Shown here piece after piece: positions 56,457 to 64,000 of a DNA stretch of 64,000 bases. This stretch comes from Apostichopus japonicus (taxonomy: Eukaryota; Echinodermata; Holothuroidea; Aspidochirotida; Stichopodidae), in contig NC_092581.1 in assembly GCF_037975245.1 (NCBI RefSeq), positions 19,678,303 to 19,742,302 on the forward strand. The letters run 5' to 3'. The notes beneath the pieces were generated by a model. It searched no databases, was not told where the DNA came from, and saw only the letters and a program-made list of their open reading frames with translations. Within the stretch, counting starts at the first letter, position 1; each line of letters opens with the position of its first letter. The translations under genes and the position numbers were made by a program.

Positions 56457-56744
56457 ATTTACTTCGCTCCCCGCTTACCTGTCTCCCCACAACCTTAGCA
56501 CCGCATTCTACCGTGTCTAATATGCCCTGGTAATCTCTTAACACTGTGCACCCTCAGTGACCGGTCAGATCCGGTCAGTGACCTCCTCATTCTACCACCC
56601 AAAGTGTCTACACATGTTTTTCGTATTGGTAAAAATTTTCTTTCGAAAACTGCCCGGAATACCTTGGATTTTTACCTAGAAGTTTCCTTGTAGGATTTCT
56701 AGACGTTCCAACAGCCTATTACAGCCTGATAAGTATCCTTTTCT
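56457..56744 (+). repeat. Family A long copy 2, between duplicated exons 3a and 3b
   Basis: It aligns with 38106-38392 over almost its whole length, with an extra duplicated CCGGTCAG(A/T) near 56562-56578. It starts six bases after the 3a donor and its end supplies the pyrimidine tract of the 3b acceptor. It fills nearly all of the 299-bp intron. Confidence 0.92.
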
Positions 56745-56749
56745 TTTAG

Positions 56750-56806
56750 GGAAGGGAGTTTTGGGGGCTGTTTTTATGTCCATGGCTCACAATTCTGATG
56801 AGGAAG
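56750..56806 (+). CDS. Coding exon 3b (paralogous alternative exon)
   Basis: This is a 57-nt (19-codon) exon with phase 1 at both ends. Acceptor is GTATCCTTTTCTTTTAG (AG ends at 56749) and donor GAAG|GTATGT (GT at 56807). It reads KGVLGAVFMSMAHNSDEE after a codon shared with the previous exon. The second half copies exon 3a (MSMAQNSDEE against MSMAHNSDEE), while the first half is unrelated and hydrophobic (VLGAVF). It can be added after 3a without changing frame, or joined to the alternative first exon at 46838-46910. Its polypyrimidine tract lies at the end of a family A repeat, so the acceptor may be repeat-derived. The silent differences suggest that coding constraint acted on both copies. 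Confidence 0.74.
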
Positions 56807-57208
56807 GTATGTATATGCAGTGCCATGTGAACACTTATATTAGGTATTAAAGGAGCATAATTATGGATTTGAATGTGCAAAGTATATATGCATTATTTTT
56901 CCATTATTTATCTTAAATTTTGCTGGCATATCTGGGGACATTAGTAACTTTTAGGTAACTCAGCTGGAATGTTTTGAACTTAATAAAGTAATTAGTTTCA
57001 CAAGTTGATGGTCTGAAAGACACTATCACAAAATTACAAATTAATATTAAGATTATCATTTCAAGTGTTGTATGTTAACTCATTATATGGCTCCAGTGGA
57101 TATGTTGAGGCGCAATCTCAAGTCAGCAAAAACAGCTGGTTTGCCCATCAGTCTAAAACAAGGGAATGGCATGTCAAGTTTCTAAAAGCAACTCGACTCA
57201 GTTTAAAG

Positions 57209-57350
57209 CAATCCCCTCCCCTATAACCCCCTCCCACCCCTTTCTCTCCCACTCATCTTCCTTCCTATCTTCTGAACTGCCCTCTTCTTTGAGCTCTCCT
57301 CTCCAGTCCTCTCCCCTCCCCTCCCATCCACTCCTCTCCTCTCCCCTCCT
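57209..57350. repeat. Pyrimidine-rich tract in intron before exon 4
   Basis: These CCTCCC/CTCTCC-rich 140 bases end about 55 bases before the exon 4 acceptor, and could influence splicing by binding polypyrimidine-tract proteins (inference). Confidence 0.75.
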
Positions 57351-57405
57351 CTGCCATTACTACTCATGATGTCTTTGTAACAAGAGCTTGTTTTTTAATT
57401 CACAG

Positions 57406-57603
57406 AGGCGCTAGCCAGGGCGCAGAGAAGTAACATCTCACATGACAGACTCAGGCACAACAGTTCTCCAGATATGTCTGGTCGAGGTCCAGAGGAAGTC
57501 GAGCAGAGACATAGAAAGATGAGTGCTGGGCAAAAGGTGGCATCCACCCTTAGGAGTCTGGTCTCAGGCAAATCAAAACCAAATGAAAAAGTCAGCAGTA
57601 AAG
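57406..57603 (+). CDS. Coding exon 4, basic/Ser-rich linker
   Basis: This is a 198-nt exon (66 codons, phase 1 to 1). Acceptor is GCTTGTTTTTTAATTCACAG and donor AAAG|GTGAGA (GT at 57604). It begins EALARAQRSNISHDRLRHNS, continues SPDMSGRGPEEVEQRHRKMS, and ends in AGQKVASTLRSLVSGK and a Lys/Ser-rich tail. RHNSSP fits the RxxSxP mode-1 14-3-3 pattern and RKMS fits a basophilic kinase site; both are pattern matches only. Charged residues dominate and there are no membrane segments. Codon use and GC are distinctly exonic against the AT-rich flanks. The opposite-strand ORF over the same bases is a shadow. Confidence 0.92.
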
Positions 57604-58241
57604 GTGAGATTCCACACAAAATGTGAAAAATATTTACTGAATTTATAGTGGTGAGATTCAGAATCACTACCCATCGCAGACCCAAATTACCCAAATAATT
57701 ACTTTTAATCGAATAGTAATTTCTAGGCTGAGCAAATATTCAAATTTGTTTTGGTTTTCTATGCATCACTGATCATAGCAACCCAGTGTTTTTCCTTTGG
57801 GTGTGTGTGTGGGGGGAGGGGGGTGTGAGGGGGGGCATGAGAGGAATCCCTTTTCAGATGTATTGCCTTGGTTTTAAAAGCAACATCAGTCTATAAATGG
57901 CTGGTTGGTTCTTCAGAGATATTTCGTGATTATCAAAACTTGATACCGTTCATTTGACTTATAAGGTCAATTGTACGAGAACATTGATGCGAGACTTAAT
58001 CCAGTTGTGATATTCCCCTGTTTGAAAATAAAAACAACAAGTCTGGCAAGCGTTATATCTGCTGGTTAATAGTCCTCTCTAGCTGTTGTCCTCTGCTTGC
58101 CATCTTCCATCAATCAATCAATCAAATAATCCAGAGTCCCCCTTTGAGCTTCCTCCTAGCGAACGTGACAGAAACAGAATTTTCAGGGAAAAACAATCAT
58201 TCCGTGAGTAACTAGGCAGAAGGGACATACCTTATGGTGTG

Positions 58242-58520
58242 ATAAACTGCCCATGCCATGCATTATGAGCATAAAAAAGACCATTCTTGTTCTCTCATGG
58301 AGTAGGAACTCAATTATTTGCAAGGTTTGAAGCACTGAAGTTTGCACAGTATCTGCTTTAATACAGTTAGTCAATACCGTTCCCATAAACTGCCCATGCA
58401 CATTATGAACGTAATAAGACCATTTTTGTTCTCTCATGGAGTAGGAACTCAGTTTGTTTTTGCAAGGTCTGAAGCACTGAAGTTTGCACAGTATCTTCTA
58501 CAATACTGTTAGTCATTAGT
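58242..58520. repeat. Two-unit duplication (about 140 bp) in intron 4
   Basis: Copies at 58242-58378 and 58385-58520 share ATAAACTGCCCATGC, TTGTTCTCTCATGGAGTAGG and TGAAGTTTGCACAGTATCT, with scattered differences. Confidence 0.93.
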
Positions 58521-58971
58521 GTTTCTTTCAAGTTTCAACCTCCAAATGTGATTACCACGGTTACATGAAAGCCTAATACCTTGACTCGAAACTGTGATTT
58601 CTGCTTAGACGGACAATAGATGTGAAACCTAAACAAAAAGGAATTGCTTATATGGCATCAACTTTCACCAAAACTTGTCTGCCTTGCCATCAGTTTAACA
58701 TTGTCTTGTAAAATTTTGAACACAAAAGATTGTCTGAAACTTATGAATACATAACCTTTAAGTATTCCAAAGCTTAAAATATGCATTGTCAACATGCCAT
58801 AAAAAAAAAAATTTGGGGGGGGGGGCCATTTTATAGAGAGAAAAAAAATTCAAACTGGTTGTAATGCTTTAAACAGGTTTTGCTATAAAATTGGTCAGGA
58901 TTTTCTCTTTTGAGAGAATAGAAGAAGAGAAAAAAAAATGTAAATTTCACATTAAATTCTCTCTACACCAG

Positions 58972-59090
58972 GTGACAATGCTCCGGAAATAAAGAATGCT
59001 GCCGACCTAAATTTGCCTCAAGAAGAGATTCTGGAAATACTGAATGCTGTTAGTAGTCACAGCATGACTCAAGATGAAGCTATTCACGAG
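58972..59090 (+). CDS. Coding exon 5, helix-prone acidic segment
   Basis: This is a 119-nt exon entering in phase 1 and leaving in phase 0. Acceptor is AAATTCTCTCTACACCAG and donor GAG|GTGAGC (GT at 59091). It reads [20 protein letters not shown], then [20 protein letters not shown]. The [13 protein letters not shown] stretch looks like an amphipathic helix and is followed by a second helix that runs into exon 6. There is a loose resemblance to short regulatory or protein-binding helices in vesicle-traffic and cytoskeletal adaptors, but too little is visible to name a domain. Confidence 0.92.
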
Positions 59091-59158
59091 GTGAGCCATC
59101 CTCCCAGAGTCTGATATACTCATCTACTTTAACAGATAACAGTCTTTCCTGTGTATGT

Positions 59159-59406
<248 letters not shown>

Positions 59407-59407
59407 A

Positions 59408-59632
59408 CAAAACAGAACTAGTATTGTTCGATACAGGTGACAAGCGCCTACAGTGGAATTACGACCCTCCTTACTGGTTTCGCACCTCTGGACATACATC
59501 AGCGTTCATAGCCTAGTGGTTAGGGTGGCCGAATATAAAGCTGGAGGCCTGGGTTCGAATCCCGGTGGAGGCTGGAAGTTTTTTCACTCTTCTGGATTTT
59601 CGAAATAACTACGATTTCAATTATATAGATAT
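59408..59632 (+). repeat. tRNA-derived SINE-like element, family C copy 4
   Basis: The tRNA-like part is 59502-59572, with A box TAGCCTAGTGGTTAGGGT and an intact B box GGGTTCGAATCCC. It is preceded by ACAAAACAGAACTAGTATTG and followed by TTTTTTCACT and an ATTATATAG tail. It is the only complete copy on the plus strand, sense to the host gene. Confidence 0.92.
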
Positions 59633-61071
59633 ATAGATGTATATTTTAAAGGGGTATTCTGGTGACAAGCATTGTGAAACATATTGAATAGAAAGGTATT
59701 CTACACTGCTGGTTGAAACCCTTGTTGATTTATCCTTGAAACCTGTTACATTTGGAGTGTTTGCATAGCTCTCAAAGCTTTCTGTACTTAGAATTTCAAC
59801 AAAGTGTATTTTGTTTTTGTGTAAATATTCTTTGTGCTTGTGAATGATTGACAAATTATAAAGAAAGACTGAAGACATTTTTTGCTGAAGTGCCCTGATG
59901 ACATCATCCTTTCTGCTGGTGCCAGATGCAAACATCACTAAATTGTCAACAATTTTCAAAATACATATATTTGCAATACAAAATGCTGTGAGGATGTGGT
60001 TTTCACAGTTAGATTAATAAATCAGCAATCAACTTTAGCTACCAGAAAATGCTTTTAAAACAAGACCCACTTGTCATTAAAACATTTCCCACCACCAAAG
60101 TACATTAGTACACCAAAAAATATTGTTAGTTTCTTGCATATTAAAGTTAACCAAATTGTTGTAAAATTTCAAAATTGTCTATATACAGAACAAGAGCAAT
60201 GCAAAGGAAAAACATTAGTTCAAGACTTCCATCTTGATGGCTGGTTTGGTTGCTGAGATGTGAAATCTTATTTTGAATTATTTCATGTCATAGATGGAGA
60301 ATACATCCAATTACCTTTATTTTGAATTATTTTTCACTTATACAATTAGGAAACACCCCATCCCTCCCCTCACCCTTATGATGGGTGTCGGCCAAATCCA
60401 AAAAACTTTGTGTAACCAAGAATTATACCCAATTTTCCATTTGATAAAACCCAGAAAAAGGGAGGGAAGGAATTTCAGGATAAAGTTGGCTATATATTAA
60501 GTAAATCAACGATGAAAAACTGACAGGGAAAAGATTGGCCTTCTCCATAGGACCCCCCCCCCCCACTCAAATAACCTCTTAGATTAATCCAGTCAGTGAG
60601 TTGGCACATGTGTGAGCAACTAAATGACCTTGTTTCAATCCCCCAACATTTCAATGCCTCTACTTTTGGTATTAAGTACAACATAAAGTCAAATTTCTAA
60701 ATTTATTTATTTATTTTATTCTTTTATTTATTTTTCGTTTTTGACATTCCTGATACTTTTAAAGATGAAGCTTGTGTACATTTTACAGCCAGCTTATGAC
60801 CTATATTGGTGTGGAATTTTAGCATTAAAATACTTGCAAATGATATCATTTTTTTTAAAAAACCGCTGTAAAAGTCCAACAGCACTTTGGCATATGATAC
60901 CTAAGAAGGCTTACGCTAATATTTCTTTATAGTTGTTTTAGACTGACTTTGGTGTCGTGGAGTATCACGCCACGCATCGACTGATTGCACCTTACTGTGC
61001 GTGGAGGAAAGTTACATCCAAGCAGCTTTCATTGACAAGACATAGTTATCCGAGTAAAGAGGGCAAACAAA
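59633..61071. other. Intron 5, no exon seen
   Basis: A 112-codon minus-strand frame lies at 59621-59959 but has no recognisable motif and runs into the SINE tail. A C-run lies at 60552-60563. Confidence 0.5.
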
Positions 61072-61172
61072 ATGCAAAACAGTGGGGAAAAACTTTATAG
61101 CAAATATTTTTACGGACGGAGTGAAACGCAAAACAGTGGAAACATTTTTAATAGCGAATGTTTTTACATATT
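61072..61172. repeat. Two-unit direct repeat (about 56 bp)
   Basis: GCAAAACAGTGG...ATAGC(A/G)AAT(A/G)TTTTTAC occurs twice in tandem, at 61074 and 61130. The ORF spanning it has no recognised content. Confidence 0.8.
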
Positions 61173-61420
61173 AAAAGAGGACGAGAGTGTTCTAAATTGT
61201 ATGTCAACTTTAACGACCTTTTGCCAAAAAAATATTAAATGTTATTTTCCTTCTCTGGAATTGATATTTAGAGACCACGTCCTTCTTCCTCACAGGTTGA
61301 GTGACATTGCCTTTTGCAGATTTGAGTACCGATTACCTCTGAGTGTCGAAATATTTTTGGCTTACCCGAGTCACTCTTACCGACCTTGCAGAATTCTCTG
61401 AGGGGGACGGTGAATTTTAA

Positions 61421-61500
61421 GGTCGGCAGTGACTATAATACGGAATGCAATGTCGGTAACTGTTACTATTATGGTTAGGTTCGTCCAACACGACAGCTTC
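61421..61500 (-). repeat. Dispersed repeat, family D copy 2 (inverted)
   Basis: It is the reverse complement of 45028-45107 with few differences, lying about 90 bp before exon 6. Confidence 0.87.
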
Positions 61501-61589
61501 GTGCAGAACAAATATTTGTAGTTAATTTTGTAATTAATAACGATATTTTCTTGAATACTATTTGATACTCACCTTTGTTTAATCAACAG

Positions 61590-61625
61590 GCTCAAATGCG
61601 GGCATTAAGAAGAGAAAAGGAAAAG
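61590..61625 (+). CDS. Coding exon 6, start of charged helix
   Basis: This is a 36-nt exon (12 codons, phase 0 to 0). Acceptor is CTTTGTTTAATCAACAG and donor AAAAG|GTAATT (GT at 61626). It reads AQMRALRREKEK, a strongly charged helix that continues the helix from exon 5 and looks like the beginning of a coiled coil. Because it is 36 nt with symmetrical phases, it could be skipped without frameshift. The next exon was not found in the remaining 2.4 kb, so the gene continues beyond the right edge. Confidence 0.82.
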
Positions 61626-61997
61626 GTAATTTACATATAATTCTACATGCTTGAACTTGGATCGGATATTTAATCCCTTTTGTAAAGCAAGTTTTTGCAT
61701 TAATTTGTTTGTACGTTCTGTGAATTTTTGACAAACGACCGAGGAAAACTCATATACATGTACGTTGTAAAGTGTCCTACTATAAAGACAACTTCTAGAA
61801 TGTGTGGGACCAAAAGAACGTTACCTAGCCAACTATTAACGATAAGTTAGTACCAGACTTGCGGCCTGGGTACCACAGTACCAGTACAAGTAGAATTCCC
61901 CTCGATATGAGAATTTCCATGTAAGACAATGAGGGAGTTTATGAGTACTACGAAATAGCAAAACTAGGGGTACTAGATTTCCAGAATGCCCCCATGG

Positions 61998-62280
61998 GAG
62001 GTAAGGGTAAGGGGAGTTCAAGTACAACAGACTATACTAGAATACAAAGTACCAAATAAAAGACTCAACTGCAGGTTTGCCTGTCACTCTGGGAAAGGGG
62101 CAGAGGCAGGGGATGGGGAAAGGGAGGGCAAAGGTGAGGAAAGGGAAAGACATGGGGAGGGGAGGGGAAGGGGAAGTGTAGGTAAGAGGGAGGTTAGAGT
62201 TAGGGGAGTTCAAGTACAGGACAAGTATGAATACAAAGTATAAATACAGACTCAACTTAAAGTTTGCCTGTGATTCCAAT
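61998..62280. repeat. Direct repeats flanking a G-rich spacer
   Basis: Blocks at 61998-62092 and 62192-62280 share GGGGAGTTCAAGTACA, GAATACAAAGTA and TTTGCCTGT. Between them is about 100 bp of GGGGA/GGGAAA sequence capable of G-quadruplex formation. Confidence 0.87.
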
Positions 62281-64000
62281 AGCTGATCTTATAATACAAG
62301 TTCACACACAGTAGTAGCTGTACGGTTTTAATTTTTTTTATATATCAATAAATATTTCAGGTGATACCTAACCAGACAGCTTTCTATAAATTATGATATC
62401 TGATGATCATCTTCAAGTAACAAGAGTGTCTGCCATCCTGATCTATGTTTACCATGTTTACAAAATGACATGCCAAGAACAAAAACTGAGACACAAGTTT
62501 TGGAATTTTTAAAAATGATTTTACGGCTCTTTTCATTATTAAACGGGAAGTGAAAGTGGAGATTAATCACGCTCAATGATGGTTGTCACGGGATTTTAGT
62601 GTCAAGTACTTATTCAAATCAAAAGTCGACAAATTGGAAATGAAAAAAAAAGTGAAGGATATGGTTTGTGACAGTAAAGTGGTTTTATTTTAGCAATATC
62701 AGTCTAATCAAAATCATTTATAATGATGAAATATGTTTAAAAGATTCTCTGTTGAATAATCTCTTTCATTGGTGCTTCAACAAAAGAGAGAGAAGATCCC
62801 CCACCCCTACCCCCACCCCCAGAAACAGACTATTAATCTAGTCAGAGTGAAGTAAAGATGTTAAAAAATAAAGTTAATAACTAACAAAATAATCGCTGAC
62901 CAGTCCATATCTTAGAGAAATAAACCAAATTTTCGAAGCAAAATAATTATCTTGTGTTTTTTTAACTTTTGTGCTCTTGTGGCACATGACTCAAATTCAG
63001 TATATATTTTCCTGTTTATGGATAAACTCTGTATTAGAAACAGCATGCTGCTTGAATGAATGTATCCTTTTAATTCTCAAGTAGCAATTACTCCATTAAA
63101 AATCAACGTACTGAAGGCTGGATGAGCTTGATCTCAACCCACTTTTGCAATTCTAACTTTGGGAGATTGAACATTACAAATTTTAAAGCAATGCAATAAT
63201 CCATATCGTTGAGACAAAAACAAAACGAAACCTAAATGATTTTAAATCAAACTTAAACCCTCAATTTTGATTGGTTTTCACCCATGTTTATTAGAGGCCC
63301 TTTGAATATTTAATTAGCTGAATTTATTTTCACCCCCATTTCAAGCACACTGTTCTCCTTTAATTCTAATTCCATAGCTGTTGTTTATACTTTGAAGTGC
63401 TTTTTAGTCAGTTCACCTCATCCTACTTGTCGTCATCTCATTAGGCGCACAATTTGCATACAGGATCGTTATCGTTCTGCAACACTCTACCTCATATCTC
63501 TGCTTAAAACTGTAGAGAGACCTTCCTACGCCTATTATGCGATCATTTAACCATCCACCTCATCGGAGAGATTTGAACTCAAACAGTTTTTACCTTTTCT
63601 GAGCCTAATTTTTCCTAACCTTTTGATTTAATTGCTGCTATCAGAGGATCTGACAATCAGTTGTTTCCAATTTATTTTTGGGAAACAAGTTGTTGTTTGT
63701 GTTCTTTTTGAAGACCCACACGTACAGTAGGGGGGCGGGGGGCGGGGGGAGGGGGCTCTTAGATCAAAGATTGATCTGATTTGAAAGTCTCATTGTCTGT
63801 TGAGTTGTACAATTGCCATGTATTTATTCATAGACCAATAATCTAACTTAAAGATAGAGATAGAAAAAAAAACCATCTTGACTTCTCCCAGACTGGCGAG
63901 TTAGACAACGTTTAGAGCATCACACACAATATTTTATGTCCCACACATTTATGTAATCTATTGTTATATGATATTTTACATAATTTGTAAACCTTTGGAG
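62281..64000. other. No exon seen up to the right edge
   Basis: This is presumed intron 6. It is AT-rich, with a C-rich block at 62798-62820 and a G-rich block at 63731-63757. The region 63400-63600 is less AT-rich, but I found no acceptor-donor pair with a compatible frame. Confidence 0.5.

Noticed and set aside
57406-57428. Similarity of the exon 4 start to the AGGCGCATAGCCAGGG start of family B
   Set aside because: Only about 15 bases match and the rest of the exon is unique coding sequence, so chance is more likely.
57395-57694. 99-codon minus-strand frame
   Set aside because: It overlaps exon 4, whose plus-strand reading has correct splice sites and phase.
59621-59959. 112-codon minus-strand frame
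   Set aside because: No motif, runs into the SINE tail and lies in an intron of the plus-strand gene; probably chance.

Overview
This window is AT-rich, intron- and repeat-dominated animal nuclear DNA. Evidence for this is multi-kilobase GT-AG introns, small separate coding exons, tRNA-derived SINE-like repeats with (TA)n tails, many microsatellites and G- or C-rich tracts, and no long intact ORF. A marine invertebrate such as an echinoderm fits the general look, but nothing in the window proves the taxon.

Layout. From 1 to about 40,000 I find no convincing gene. The stretch holds microsatellites, minisatellites, local duplications and dispersed repeat copies. Two weak exon candidates lie in it: 10953-11026, and a short signal-peptide-like ORF at 30572-30730. 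From 40,055 to the right edge runs the 5' part of one plus-strand gene that was assembled here by splice sites and reading phase. Its exons are 40055-40183, 44093-44151, 56404-56450, 56750-56806, 57406-57603, 58972-59090 and 61590-61625, with an alternative first coding exon at 46838-46910. All junctions are GT-AG and the reading frame stays open across them. The encoded N-terminal region is polar, Ser-rich, probably cytosolic and phosphorylatable, and it enters a charged helical segment. I do not recognise the family, and the rest of the gene lies beyond the window.

The most interesting structure is a duplicated exon end. Exons 56404-56450 (3a) and 56750-56806 (3b) share 36 of 39 bases across their 3' ends and donor sites. 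They have different 5' ends and different entry phases, and a dispersed repeat (family A) sits between them. Reading phase ties each start to its own exon: transcripts from the 40.0 kb start must use 3a, while the 46.8 kb start fits only 3b or direct joining to exon 4. The other junctions I tested run quickly into stop codons. This predicts promoter-coupled exon choice.

Repeats. Family A has two long copies (38.1 and 56.5 kb) and many short core matches. Family B has copies at 37.0 and 55.6 kb. Family C is a tRNA-derived SINE-like element at 17.6, 18.0, 53.0 and 59.4 kb. Family D is an inverted pair at 45.0 and 61.4 kb. Tandem arrays lie at 6.6, 13.4, 23.2, 25.0, 25.8, 40.3, 43.5, 50.3, 58.2 and 62.0 kb.
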